DNA of 64,000 bases from Sinorhizobium mexicanum (GTDB lineage: Bacteria; Pseudomonadota; Alphaproteobacteria; Rhizobiales; Rhizobiaceae): NCBI RefSeq assembly GCF_013488225.1, contig NZ_CP041238.1, positions 4,128,501 to 4,192,500 of the forward strand. The letters run 5' to 3'. Position numbers and translations under genes: made by a program. This document shows positions 1 to 7,877 of this stretch, one piece after another. The number at the start of each line of letters is the position of its first letter. The stretch's first letter is position 1. The notes beneath the pieces are model-generated. The model had not been told where the DNA came from and ran no database searches. It saw only the letters and a program-made list of their open reading frames with translations.

Positions 1-193
1 ACGAATGCGCAGGATAGCTGTCGAAATCCTCGAAACCCAAAACCAGAGGCGGCTGGTGCCCTTCGAGCCGCAGGTCCTGGATGACCGCCCCCCAGGTGAT
101 CACCTTCGCCGTCAGGCCGCCGCCCTTGAGCGTGACGCGATGGACCGGTTCACCGGAAGGCAGGCGACCGAAGATTTCCATTTCCGTGCTCAT
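1..193 (-). CDS. galM: Aldose 1-epimerase (mutarotase), 5' part only
   Basis: N-terminal 64 codons of a gene that runs off the left edge of the window. The translation begins MSTEMEIFGRLPSG and continues with the GG-x-x-AKVITWGAVIQDL and LVLGFEDFDSY patterns typical of the first strands of aldose 1-epimerases, which interconvert alpha and beta anomers of hexoses such as galactose. The catalytic His and Glu lie outside the window, so activity cannot be judged. The start could be the first ATG or the one four codons later (MEIFG). A divergent or read-through promoter would lie in the 285-bp gap to the VWA gene stop. The fold-family call is fairly secure; the precise sugar is not. Confidence 0.75.
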   Translation of the reverse strand, partial: MSTEMEIFGRLPSGEPVHRVTLKGGGLTAKVITWGAVIQDLRLEGHQPPLVLGFEDFDSYPAHS

Positions 194-478
194 CTAGTCT
201 CCCTCTCACCGGATCAGACGTGGAACCGGAATACCGCACGCGTGCCCCGTCCCGCTCTAAGTCGGCGTCAACCTGCGGCATTTCCGGCGGCGCGGCAACC
301 GGAAAGTCATACTTTTCCTCTGCGTACGTCCCGGCTGCCCCGTCATCCGCTGTCGCGGGCTTCTCCCCGCTTGCCCGGGAGAGGAGATATGCTCCGCCGT
401 CCAAGTGCCTTTTGCTCGCAGGCGGGGGGTCACAGTGAGGGCAGTACCGCCGCGGAAAAACGAGGCGTGGCCGTCAAT
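194..478. other. Intergenic gap between galM and the VWA gene
   Basis: No convincing gene. The right half (about 355-400) contains a short GC-rich inverted segment (cttctccccgcttgcccggg) resembling a degenerate piece of the repeat family B found elsewhere in the window. The remainder presumably holds the galM promoter on the minus strand, which I cannot define. Confidence 0.5.
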
Positions 479-1663
479 TTAGCGCGACAATTCCCTCGTC
501 GCCGCCTGCAGGCCGGCGAGCGTCAGCGGGAACATCCGGCCGCCGAAGAGTGCGCGGATCATGGCGATCGACTGGGTATGCCGCCAATGCTCCGCGGGAA
601 CCGGATTGAGCCAGATAGAACGCGGGAAATGCGCCGTGATCCGCTGCAGCCAAAGCGCACCCGCCTCGTCGTTCCAGTATTCGACCGAACCGCCCGGATG
701 GCTGATCTCATAGGGGCTCATCGAGGCGTCGCCGACGAAGATCGCGCGGTAGTCGCCGCCGAAGGTGCGCAAGAGTTCCGCCGTGCGGGTGACATCGGCG
801 CGCCGGCGGCGATTGTCCTTCCACAGGCCCTCATAGACGCAATTGTGGAAGTAGAAATAATCCATGTGCCGGAATTCGCTGCGCACGGCCGAGAAGAGTT
901 CTTCCACGACGCGGATATGATCGTCCATCGATCCGCCGACGTCGAAGAACATCAGGAGCTTGACCGCGTTGCGCCGCTCCGGCCGCGTCACCACGTCGAG
1001 ATAGCCATGCTCGGCGGTCGAGCGGATCGTGCCGGAAAGGTCGAGCTCCTCGGCAGCGCCCTCACGCACCCAGCGCCTGAGCCGCTTCAGCGCCGCCTTG
1101 ATGTTGCGCGTGCCGAGCTCGACGGTGTCGTCATAGTCCCTGAATTCGCGTCGATCCCAGACCTTTGCCGCGCGCCGGTGACGCGAGCCCTCCTGGCCGA
1201 TCCTCACCCCTTCCGGATTGTAGCCATAGGCGCCGAACGGCGAGGTGCCGGCGGTGCCGATCCATTTCGAGCCGCCTTGGTGGCGGCCGGTCTGCTCGGC
1301 AAGCCGCTGGCGCAGCGTTTCCATCAGCTTGTCGAAGCCGCCGAGCGCCTCGACGAGCTTCTTCTCCTCCTCGGTCAGGTATTTCTCGGCAAGCTTTTTC
1401 AGCCATTCCTCGGGAATGGCTGCTTCACCAAAGGCCTCCGATGGGGAGACCGCTTCCAGGCCGGCGAAACATTGCCGGAACACCCTGTCGAACCGGTCGA
1501 TGTGGCGCTCGTCCTTCACCAGCGCCGCACGGGCGAGGAAATAGAAGGCCTCGACGTCGAAGGTCGCGATCCCCGTCTCCATTCCCTCGATCAGCGACAG
1601 GAATTCCCGGAGCGTCACCGGGACTTTCGCGGCCTTCAATTCGAGGAAGAAGGGGATGAACAT
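479..1663 (-). CDS. VWA domain protein of the CoxE type, partner of MoxR-like ATPases
   Basis: 394 aa, soluble, no signal peptide. The C-terminal half is a von Willebrand A domain: strand LLMFFDVGGSM at about residues 237-246 gives the D-x-G-x-S metal-binding motif. The N-terminal half is helical and charged, as in CoxE-like proteins, which act as adaptors for MoxR AAA+ chaperones in inserting metal cofactors or remodelling targets. It begins 6 bp downstream of the metA stop on the same strand, so it is almost certainly co-transcribed with metA and would share the SAM-II control. The MoxR-type ATPase that such proteins usually pair with lies on the far side of metA. The substrate of the pair is unknown. 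Confidence 0.85.
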   Translation of the reverse strand: MFIPFFLELKAAKVPVTLREFLSLIEGMETGIATFDVEAFYFLARAALVKDERHIDRFDRVFRQCFAGLEAVSPSEAFGEAAIPEEWLKKLAEKYLTEEEKKLVEALGGFDKLMETLRQRLAEQTGRHQGGSKWIGTAGTSPFGAYGYNPEGVRIGQEGSRHRRAAKVWDRREFRDYDDTVELGTRNIKAALKRLRRWVREGAAEELDLSGTIRSTAEHGYLDVVTRPERRNAVKLLMFFDVGGSMDDHIRVVEELFSAVRSEFRHMDYFYFHNCVYEGLWKDNRRRRADVTRTAELLRTFGGDYRAIFVGDASMSPYEISHPGGSVEYWNDEAGALWLQRITAHFPRSIWLNPVPAEHWRHTQSIAMIRALFGGRMFPLTLAGLQAATRELSR

Positions 1664-1669
1664 TGGGGC

Positions 1670-2596
1670 TCAATGGTCTCCGGCGCCAATCTTTTCGAGC
1701 TCGTAGGGTGTCGTCTGGTATATTTCGTTGATCCAGTTGCCGAAGAAGAGATGCGCGTGGCTGCGCCAGCGGTTCTGCGGCGGCAGGTCCGCGTCATTGT
1801 GCGGGAAATAGTCGTGCGGCAGCTTGATCGGCACGCCGGCGTCCACATCGCGGAAATATTCGTCCGACAAGGAGGTCGAATCATACTCCACGTGGTTGAA
1901 CATGTAGAGCCGGTTGCCTTTCTTTTCGTGCACGAGGCAGATGCCCATTTCCTTCGATTCCATCAGGACTTCGAGCTCCGGCACGCGGTCGATGTCGGCG
2001 CGGCGCACCTCGGTCCAGCGTGAAACGGGGACGGCAAAGTCGTCGGAAAAGCCGTTCAGATAGACCGAGGACGGTTTCAGGTTCTGATGGCGGTAGACGC
2101 CGAAGGCCTTTTCCTTGAGCGGATATTTCGGAACGCCGTGGAAATGGTAGATCGCCGCCATCGCGCCCCAGCAGACGTTCAGCGTCGAATGCACGTTCGT
2201 CGCCGTCCAGTCGAAGATGCGCTGCAGCTCCTTCCAGTAGGTGACGTCCTCGTATTCGAGCGTCTCGACCGGCGCGCCGGTGATGATGAAACCGTCGAAC
2301 TTGCGGCCCTTCACTTCTTCCCAGGTTTCATAGAAGGCGAGCAGGTGATCCTCGGAGGTGTTCTTCGCCCGGTGACCGCCAACCCTCACGAGCGACAGTT
2401 CGACCTGCAGCGGAGAGGCGCCGATGAGCCGCGCCATTTGGATCTCGGTCTTGATCTTGTTCGGCATGAGGTTCAGGAGCCCGATCTGAAGCGGGCGGAT
2501 ATCCTGACGGATCGCCACGGTCTCGGTCATCACCCGCACGCCCTCATGCACGAGGGTTTCGAAGGCGGGCAGCGTATCGGGAATCTTGATGGGCAT
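1670..2596 (-). CDS. metA: Homoserine O-acyltransferase, predicted acetyl-CoA specific
   Basis: 308 aa, the usual MetA length; cytoplasmic enzyme that acylates L-homoserine at the first committed step of methionine synthesis. The catalytic Cys142 is in NVCWGAMAA, and the His235/Glu237 pair is in FNHVEYD. Residue 111 is Glu (GAPVETLEY), where E. coli has Gly; in characterised MetA enzymes Glu at this place goes with acetyl-CoA rather than succinyl-CoA use, so homoserine O-acetyltransferase is the more likely activity despite the common annotation. Preceded by a SAM-II riboswitch and a terminator hairpin, so expression should fall when S-adenosylmethionine is plentiful. The VWA gene follows after 6 bp. 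Confidence 0.95.
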   Translation of the reverse strand: MPIKIPDTLPAFETLVHEGVRVMTETVAIRQDIRPLQIGLLNLMPNKIKTEIQMARLIGASPLQVELSLVRVGGHRAKNTSEDHLLAFYETWEEVKGRKFDGFIITGAPVETLEYEDVTYWKELQRIFDWTATNVHSTLNVCWGAMAAIYHFHGVPKYPLKEKAFGVYRHQNLKPSSVYLNGFSDDFAVPVSRWTEVRRADIDRVPELEVLMESKEMGICLVHEKKGNRLYMFNHVEYDSTSLSDEYFRDVDAGVPIKLPHDYFPHNDADLPPQNRWRSHAHLFFGNWINEIYQTTPYELEKIGAGDH

Positions 2597-2615
2597 GGGT
2601 CCACTCGATCAATAC

Positions 2616-2648
2616 AAAAAAACCGGCGGCGAGATGATCGCGACCGGT
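2616..2648 (-). terminator. Intrinsic terminator hairpin in the metA leader
   Basis: On the minus strand the sequence forms ACCGG + GCGA / UCGC + CCGGU with a UCAUC loop, followed by seven T residues. It lies between the SAM-II aptamer and the metA start codon, 20 bp before the ATG. This is a good rho-independent terminator and suggests that the leader controls transcription elongation as well as, or instead of, translation. Confidence 0.7.
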
Positions 2649-2671
2649 CCTTGGAAATCCATTTTTCCTCG

Positions 2672-2727
2672 GCCCTTTAGCGATTTCTTTAACGTGGCTG
2701 CAAGCCGGCCGGCCAAATCACCACGGT
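2672..2727 (-). promoter_or_regulatory. SAM-II riboswitch (metA motif)
   Basis: Read on the minus strand, the segment has the conserved order of the SAM-II aptamer: GTGATTTG, then a G/C stem strand (GCCGGCC), CTTGCAGCCACG, TTAAAGAAATCG and the terminal CTAAAGG. These are the pseudoknot elements known from alphaproteobacterial metA leaders, which bind S-adenosylmethionine. The aptamer ends about 75 nt before the metA ATG, with a terminator hairpin in between. The ligand is assigned from the motif, not tested. Confidence 0.88.
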
Positions 2728-2781
2728 CCATTTGATAGCGCGCCGCGGGCCGCGCGGTCAACGAAAAACGATTCGCCGGCG

Positions 2782-2915
2782 GCCCTCTCATCCAGCCTGC
2801 CGGCCACGTTCTCCCCGCCAGCGGGGCGAAGGAGACACGCGGCGCCCGCTTAAGGCCCCTCGCCACGCTTGCGGGGAGGGGGCTAGTCCTCGGGTTAAAC
2901 CCGAGGAGAGGAGCA
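2782..2915. repeat. GC-rich palindromic repeat, family B, copy 1
   Basis: Contains the family signature: cctctcatccagcctgccgg, then ttctccccgc...gcggggcgaagg, cgcggcgcc and a second half around gcttgcggggaggg. It ends in the perfect inverted repeat cctcgggttaaacccgagg. It lies immediately downstream of the MoxR stop, between MoxR and the SAM-II leader. Confidence 0.75.
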
Positions 2916-2923
2916 ATGCGGCC

Positions 2924-3763
2924 TCACCCGTCGCGGCGCGCCATGAAGGCCAGGCGCTCGAAGAGATGCACATCCTGCTCGTTCTTCAACAGCGCCCCGT
3001 GCAGCTTCGGCAGCATCGATTTCGGGTCGGCGCGCAGGTCCGCCGGATCGATCTCGTCGGCAACCAGCAGCCGGATCCAGTCGAGCGCCTCGGAGGTCGA
3101 GGGTTTCTTCTTCAAGCCCGGCACCTCGCGGATGCCGTAGAAGGTGGTGAGCGCCGCCGAAAGCAGCGTCTTGCGGATGCCCGGATAGTGCACTTCGACG
3201 ATGCGGGCGAGCGTTTCGGCATCGGGGAAGCGGATATAATGGAAGAAGCAGCGGCGCAGAAAGGCGTCCGGCAGTTCCTTCTCGTTGTTGGAGGTGATGA
3301 TGACGATCGGCCGCTGCCGCGCGTGGATCGTTTCGCCGGTCTCGTAGACGTGGAACTCCATCCGGTCGAGTTCCTGCAGGAGGTCGTTCGGGAACTCGAT
3401 GTCCGCCTTGTCGATCTCGTCGATCAGCAGAACGGCTTTCCGCGACGCCTCGAAAGCCTGCCAGAGCTTGCCCTTGCGAATATAGTTCTTCACGTCATTG
3501 ACGCGAAGATCGCCAAGCTGGCTGTCGCGCAGCCGCGAGACGGCATCGTATTCGTAAAGACCCTGCTGTGCCTTGGTCGTCGACTTGACATTCCACTCGA
3601 TGAGCTCGAGACCGAGGGCCGCAGCGATCTGGCGTGCCAGCTCGGTCTTGCCGGTGCCGGGCTCGCCCTTGACCAGAAGCGGACGCTCCAGCCGAATCGC
3701 CGCGTTGACGGCGATCATCAGGTCCTTGTCGGCGATATAGTCGGCCGTGCCTTCGAACTGCAT
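2924..3763 (-). CDS. MoxR-family AAA+ ATPase
   Basis: 279 aa. Walker A GEPGTGKT at residues 33-40, Walker B VLLIDEID at about 111-118, and a sensor-1 region IVIITSNNEKELPDAFLRRC. MoxR ATPases act as chaperones with VWA-domain partners, often to activate metalloenzymes; here the natural partner is the CoxE-like gene at 479-1663, which is separated by metA. Gene order on the minus strand is leuD, ridA-like, moxR with gaps of 12 and 45 bp, so it may be the last gene of a leuD transcript. A family B repeat follows its stop codon. The client protein is not evident from the window. Confidence 0.9.
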   Translation of the reverse strand: MQFEGTADYIADKDLMIAVNAAIRLERPLLVKGEPGTGKTELARQIAAALGLELIEWNVKSTTKAQQGLYEYDAVSRLRDSQLGDLRVNDVKNYIRKGKLWQAFEASRKAVLLIDEIDKADIEFPNDLLQELDRMEFHVYETGETIHARQRPIVIITSNNEKELPDAFLRRCFFHYIRFPDAETLARIVEVHYPGIRKTLLSAALTTFYGIREVPGLKKKPSTSEALDWIRLLVADEIDPADLRADPKSMLPKLHGALLKNEQDVHLFERLAFMARRDG

Positions 3764-3808
3764 GGGCGTCTCTTCGATCTCTCTACGCTGAGCTGGAGAC
3801 GACGGGCT

Positions 3809-4189
3809 TCACCCGCGAAATGCCGTAACCTCGATCTCGATCAGCATTTCCGGGCGGATGAGATCGCAGACGATCATCGTCGCCGCCGGGCGGATCTCGC
3901 CGAACATTTCGCCGAAGATCGGAAAGACCCGGTCGGCAAAGCTGGCGTCGGTGACGTAGTAATGGTTGCGCACGACATCCGAAAGCGAGAACCCGGCCTG
4001 CTGCAAGGCGCCCTCGATCGTCTTAAGGCAATTGCGCGCCTGTTCCTCCACCGTCTCCGGCATGATCATGGTGGCATAGTCATAGCCGGTGGTGCCGGAT
4101 ACGAAGCACCAGTCGCCCTTGACGACGGCACGCGAATAGCCTGCCGTCTTTTCGAAAGGGGAACCGGAAGAGATGAGCTTGCGCGTCAT
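3809..4189 (-). CDS. RidA/YjgF/UK114-like protein, probably lacking deaminase arginine
   Basis: 126 aa from the ATG (MTRKLISSGSPFEK); an in-frame GTG four codons upstream is also possible and would start next to the leuD stop. The whole chain fits the trimeric RidA fold (VSGTTGYDY, NCLKTIEGAL, LIEIEVTAF). Canonical RidA uses an Arg in the motif PAR(S/T) to hydrolyse reactive imines and enamines; here the aligned segment is RPAATMIVCDL, so that Arg is replaced by Ala. It probably belongs to one of the Rid subfamilies without proven imine deaminase activity. Located between leuD and moxR, likely co-transcribed with leuD. Its substrate is unknown. Confidence 0.85.
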   Translation of the reverse strand: MTRKLISSGSPFEKTAGYSRAVVKGDWCFVSGTTGYDYATMIMPETVEEQARNCLKTIEGALQQAGFSLSDVVRNHYYVTDASFADRVFPIFGEMFGEIRPAATMIVCDLIRPEMLIEIEVTAFRG

Positions 4190-4201
4190 GGGCGCCCGCA
4201 C

Positions 4202-4807
4202 TCAGGCCCAGGGGCGCGATGCGGCGTTTTTCTGCTCGAAGCTGTCGATGGCGCTCGCCTTCTCCAGCGTCAGGCCGATGTCGTCGAGGCCGTTCAGGAG
4301 GCAATGACGCTTGAAGGCGTCGACCTCGAACTTGACCGAACCGCCGTCGGGGCCGGTGATTTCCTGTGCTTCCAGATCGATCGAAAGCACGGCGTTCGAG
4401 CCGCGGTTGGCGTCGTCCATCAGCTTGTCGAGGTCGGCCTGGCTGACGACGATCGGCAGGATGCCGTTCTTGAAACAGTTGTTGTAGAAGATGTCGGCGA
4501 ACGAGGTCGAAATGACGCAGCGGATGCCGAAATCGAGGAGCGCCCAGGGCGCATGCTCGCGCGACGACCCGCAGCCGAAATTGTCGCCGGCAACGAGGAT
4601 CTTGGCGTTCTGGTAGGCCGGCTTGTTGAGCACGAAGTCAGGGTTCGGCGTGCCGTCTTCGTTATAGCGGGCTTCGGCGAAAAGTCCCGTGCCAAGACCG
4701 GTGCGCTTGATCGTCTTCAGGTAGTCCTTCGGAATGATCATGTCCGTGTCGATATTGACGACGGGCAAGGGTGCGGCGACGCCGGTGAGCTTGACGAACT
4801 TTTCCAT
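4202..4807 (-). CDS. leuD: 3-isopropylmalate dehydratase, small subunit
   Basis: 201 aa, normal length. With LeuC it isomerises 2-isopropylmalate to 3-isopropylmalate in leucine synthesis. Swivel-domain motifs are clear: [17 protein letters not shown] near the N-terminus and [17 protein letters not shown] around residues 72-88, which shapes the substrate pocket. LeuC is encoded some 14 kb away (18655-20064) rather than adjacent, as in other rhizobia. The RidA-like gene starts within a few bases of the leuD stop, which suggests one transcript. Confidence 0.97.
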   Translation of the reverse strand: MEKFVKLTGVAAPLPVVNIDTDMIIPKDYLKTIKRTGLGTGLFAEARYNEDGTPNPDFVLNKPAYQNAKILVAGDNFGCGSSREHAPWALLDFGIRCVISTSFADIFYNNCFKNGILPIVVSQADLDKLMDDANRGSNAVLSIDLEAQEITGPDGGSVKFEVDAFKRHCLLNGLDDIGLTLEKASAIDSFEQKNAASRPWA

Positions 4808-4890
4808 GACTTTGGCCTTCGATTTCAGCGGAAACGTTGGAAGAGCGTTTAGATCAGTTTCGCGCCGAAATGAAGGAAAATCTGCGCCTC

Positions 4891-4953
4891 TGCAGCGCCG
4901 CGCGTCCTGTCAGACGCCCCAAGGTCGCTGCAGCACTTGAATTTCTGCATGTC
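4891..4953 (+). repeat. RIME-like palindromic repeat, family A, copy 1 (truncated)
   Basis: Matches the family A left palindrome (tgcagcgccgcgcgtc...cagacg) and the following cagcacttgaatttctgcat arm, but lacks the second palindrome. It lies upstream of leuD and downstream of the small membrane-protein gene. Confidence 0.7.
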
Positions 4954-5206
4954 ACAGATCGATGATCGTGCCGCGCCCGTCGTTCCAGATCCGCATTTCG
5001 CGTCTTTCTCCGGTCGGATTTACTCGGGCGTGCGCATGTGCGGGCTTGCCATTGAGTCTTGCGGCGATGGCGCTGCCGACCGCAACGACGGCGGCGATGC
5101 CGGCCAGAGCCACGGCAAGCGAGGCGGTGAAGACGAGAGCTGCCAGCGTGATGGCGATGGCGGCGGCCGTCAGGAGAACAGAGCGAATGCTTTGCATGAT
5201 CGTCAA
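4952..5206 (-). CDS. Small hydrophobic protein of unknown function
   Basis: 84 aa (or 81 from the second Met). Residues 8-50 are a long Ala/Val/Leu/Ile stretch sufficient for one or two membrane segments; the C-terminal third is polar (RLNGKPAHAHARVNPTG, RIWNDGRGTIIDL). Codon use matches its neighbours. I do not recognise the family. It stands alone between leuD and the divergent CoA-ester lyase gene. Coding status is likely but rests on length, membrane-like composition and a plausible start. Confidence 0.6.
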   Translation of the reverse strand: MTIMQSIRSVLLTAAAIAITLAALVFTASLAVALAGIAAVVAVGSAIAARLNGKPAHAHARVNPTGERREMRIWNDGRGTIIDL

Positions 5207-5308
5207 CCTTTCTAAGAAGCGATGTGGGAGCTCAATACGCCTCTTGCAAGGGGGAGACCCTCAATCGCTCGTCTTGCCTAAGAACCGAAAGGCGGGCACA
5301 ACGGTTCC

Positions 5309-6214
5309 ATGACAACCGTGATCGACCATCATCCCGCGCGCCTGCGCCGCTCCGTGCTCAGCGTTCCGGCCGATAATGCCCGTGCCTTGGCGAAGGTGCG
5401 GCAGCTTGCCGCCGACGCCGTGATCTTCGACCTGGAGGACGCCGTCGCTTCCGAACACAAGGGCGAAGCGCGCGAAGCGCTTGTCCGGCATCTTTCAAAG
5501 AACAGGCCCGACTGTGAAGTGATCATACGCGTCAATGCGCTGGGATCCGGCTTCGGTCAGATGGATCTCACCGCCGCGCTCGCCGCCAGTCCCGACGCCA
5601 TCCTTTTGCCGAAGGTCGAGAGCCCGGCAGACATCCAGGCGGCTGTCGATTGGCTGGCTGAAAACGATGCGCCTGAAAACATCAGGCTCTGGGCGATGAT
5701 CGAGACGCCGCGCGGCCTCATCAATGTCGCTGCAACCGCCGAGACCGGCCGTACCTTCGGCGGCAGGCTCGATTGCTTCGTCGTCGGGCTGAACGATCTC
5801 AGGAAGGAGACGGGCGTTCCTGGCACTCCCGGCCGCGCCTATCTGGTGCCCTGGCTGATGCAGATCCTGCTCGCCGCGCGCGGCAGCGGCCTCGATGTCA
5901 TTGACGCGGTCTTCAACGATTTCCGCGACGCCGAAGGTTTTGAGGCCGAATGCCGTCAGGGGCGCGACATGGGCTATGACGGCAAGATGCTCATTCACCC
6001 GGCGCAGATCGGTCCGGCAAACGAGTATTTCGGTGTCGAGCAGGCGGCGGTAGAGGAGGCGCGGGCGATCATCGCGGCCTTCGACCTTCCGGAAAACGCG
6101 GGCAAGGGCGTGATCAATCTCCATGGCCGCATGGTCGAGCGGCTGCATCTCGACCAGGCTCTGAAACTGGCCGCCAAGGCGGACATGATCGAAAGACGAA
6201 AGGCAAGACCTTGA
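5309..6214 (+). CDS. HpcH/HpaI-type CoA ester lyase (citrate lyase beta-like)
   Basis: 301 aa TIM-barrel enzyme. RRSVLSVPADN near the N-terminus, the DAVIFDLEDAV strand, ILLPKVESP, MIETPRGL (metal-binding Glu) and GLNDLRKETG (metal-binding Asp) match the malyl-CoA/beta-methylmalyl-CoA/citramalyl-CoA lyase group. Such enzymes cleave or hydrolyse short acyl-CoA hydroxy-acids. The exact substrate cannot be read from the sequence. The next gene (DUF1737) starts on a TTG that overlaps its stop codon, so the two are translationally coupled. Confidence 0.85.
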   Translation: MTTVIDHHPARLRRSVLSVPADNARALAKVRQLAADAVIFDLEDAVASEHKGEAREALVRHLSKNRPDCEVIIRVNALGSGFGQMDLTAALAASPDAILLPKVESPADIQAAVDWLAENDAPENIRLWAMIETPRGLINVAATAETGRTFGGRLDCFVVGLNDLRKETGVPGTPGRAYLVPWLMQILLAARGSGLDVIDAVFNDFRDAEGFEAECRQGRDMGYDGKMLIHPAQIGPANEYFGVEQAAVEEARAIIAAFDLPENAGKGVINLHGRMVERLHLDQALKLAAKADMIERRKARP

Positions 6215-6417
6215 AACTCTACCGCTTCCTCACCGGTCCCGACGACGCCTCCTTCTGTCACAAGGTGACGGCGGCATTGAACAAGGGATGGATGCTGCAT
6301 GGCCCGCCGACCTATGCCTTCAATGCCGATACCCAGCACATGCAGTGCGGTCAGGCGGTGGTGAAAGAGGTGGCAGGCAAGGACTATCACCCGGACATGA
6401 AGCTATCGGAGCAGTAA
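6211..6417 (+). CDS. DUF1737 family small protein
   Basis: 68 aa. The core LYRFLTGPDDASFCHKV, LNKGWMLHGPPTYAF and MQCGQAVVKE is typical of DUF1737 proteins, which have no established function. The start is TTG inside the TTGA overlap with the lyase stop; no ATG alternative exists near the N-terminus, and the overlap itself supports the TTG. The overlap implies that it is made together with the CoA ester lyase. Confidence 0.8.
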   Translation: MKLYRFLTGPDDASFCHKVTAALNKGWMLHGPPTYAFNADTQHMQCGQAVVKEVAGKDYHPDMKLSEQ

Positions 6418-6439
6418 GCAATCATTGGCCACTGAGTAG

Positions 6440-6602
6440 TTGCCCCTCACCCTAACCCTCTCCCCGCGAGCGCGGCGAGGGGACGGGAGCTTGCCGGTAG
6501 CCCGCATCCTCCTCTCAGTTCCGCAGGCGGACGAGCGGGCGCGGCATGTCCCTTCGCCCCGCCTGCGGGGAGAAGGTGGCAGGCAGGCCGAATGAGGGGC
6601 CT
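6440..6602. repeat. GC-rich palindromic repeat, family B, copy 2
   Basis: Begins ttgcccctcaccctaaccct and ends with the inverted counterpart aggccgaatgaggggc. It contains two internal gcggg/cccgc hairpins (ctccccgcgagcgcggcgag and cgccccgcctgcggggag). It fills most of the gap between two convergent genes and may act as a bidirectional end for both transcripts. Confidence 0.75.
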
Positions 6603-6637
6603 TACACGCGAAAGAACTTCGTGTAGTCCAAGATCGT

Positions 6638-7852
6638 TCAGATCGGCTGGCCCGCAAGCAGGCGCGGGTCGCCTTCCCCGGCCACCCCGGCCGCCTGGCG
6701 GATGAAGAAGTTCTTGAGTGACGGAATGCGATCGACGATGCCGAGGCCGACGTCGCGGGCGATCCTGATCGGCGCGATGTCGTTCGAAAACAGCCGGTTC
6801 AGGACATCCGTCGTCACCCCCATCCGGAAGGTGTCGAAACGCCGCCAGGTTTGGTAACGCTCGAGGACCGCGAGCGAGCCTATGTCGAGGCCGAGGCGGT
6901 CCGCCTCGACGATCGTTTCGGCAAGCGCCGCCACGTCTTTGAAGCCGAGATTGAGCCCCTGGCCTGAGATCGGGTGAATGCCGTGAGCGGCATCGCCCGC
7001 AAGCGCGAAGCGGGGTGCTACGAAGTCGCGGGCAAGCGTCAGCCCGAGCGGAAACGCCCTGCGACCGCCGACGACCTTGAGGTGGCCGAGCTTGTGGCCG
7101 AAACGGCGCTCGAGCTCTTCCTCGAAGAGGAAATCATCGCCCTTGACGAGGCGTTCGGCATCGAAGGTGCTCTCGGTCCAGACGAGTGAGGAACGGTTGT
7201 TCTTGAGCGGCAGCGTTGCAAACGGGCCAGCGGGCAGGAAATGCTCCTCGGCCGTGCCCTCGTGCGGGCGCTCGTGCTCGACCGTCGTAACAATCCCCGA
7301 CTGCCCGTAATCGAACTCAACCACCTTGATGCCGGCCGCCTCGCGCAGCCTGGAGCGAACGCCATCACAGGCGACCAGAAGCCGCGCCTCGATCGTTTCG
7401 CCATCGGCAAGCGTGATCGCCACCGCATGCTCGCCGCTCTTGAAGCTCTCGACCATCGCCGATTGCCGGATGGATACACCAAGGTCCTTGCAGGCGGCGC
7501 GCAGCGCACTGACCATCGCCGTGTTCGGCACCATATGGGCGAAAGGACGCCCCTCGCCGCCGTCACCCTCGAACGTAAGAAAGACCGGGCGGACGGGATC
7601 CGCCGCCTTCGAATCGGTAATCACCATCCTGAGGATCGGCTCGGCTTCGGGCGCAATCGTATCCCAGACGCCGAGAACATCCAGCATCCGCTCGGCGGCC
7701 GAGGCGACGGCGGACGCCCGCTCGTCCTTCTTCCAGGCGCCCTCCGGCGCGCCGTCGACGACGGTGATGTCGAGATGGGGCGCCGCCTTTTTCAGCGACA
7801 CGGCAAGCGACAGGCCGACATAGCCGCCTCCGGCAATCAACACATCGATCAT
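6638..7852 (-). CDS. UbiH/UbiF/Coq6-family FAD-dependent monooxygenase
   Basis: 404 aa from ATG 7852 (MIDVLIAGGGYVGLSL). The dinucleotide-binding GxGxxG-like motif AGGGYVG lies at the very N-terminus, and the second FAD motif LAGDAAHGIHPISGQGLNLGFKD is in the C-terminal half. This is the signature of ubiquinone-biosynthesis aromatic hydroxylases. A longer frame reaches back through the 16-bp tandem repeat, but those codons translate a repeat and are unlikely to be coding. Which ring position is hydroxylated is not determinable here. Confidence 0.88.
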   Translation of the reverse strand: MIDVLIAGGGYVGLSLAVSLKKAAPHLDITVVDGAPEGAWKKDERASAVASAAERMLDVLGVWDTIAPEAEPILRMVITDSKAADPVRPVFLTFEGDGGEGRPFAHMVPNTAMVSALRAACKDLGVSIRQSAMVESFKSGEHAVAITLADGETIEARLLVACDGVRSRLREAAGIKVVEFDYGQSGIVTTVEHERPHEGTAEEHFLPAGPFATLPLKNNRSSLVWTESTFDAERLVKGDDFLFEEELERRFGHKLGHLKVVGGRRAFPLGLTLARDFVAPRFALAGDAAHGIHPISGQGLNLGFKDVAALAETIVEADRLGLDIGSLAVLERYQTWRRFDTFRMGVTTDVLNRLFSNDIAPIRIARDVGLGIVDRIPSLKNFFIRQAAGVAGEGDPRLLAGQPI

Positions 7853-7877
7853 CCGCTTCTCCCGTCGCACTCGAGCC

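Noticed and set aside
5..2023. A 672-codon plus-strand frame across the VWA gene and metA
   Set aside because: It is antisense to two well-supported genes, has Arg/His/Asp-rich composition typical of the shadow frame in high-GC DNA, and matches no family.
2732..4852. A 706-codon plus-strand frame over moxR, the ridA-like gene and leuD
   Set aside because: All three sense genes are clear; the antisense product has no recognisable domain.
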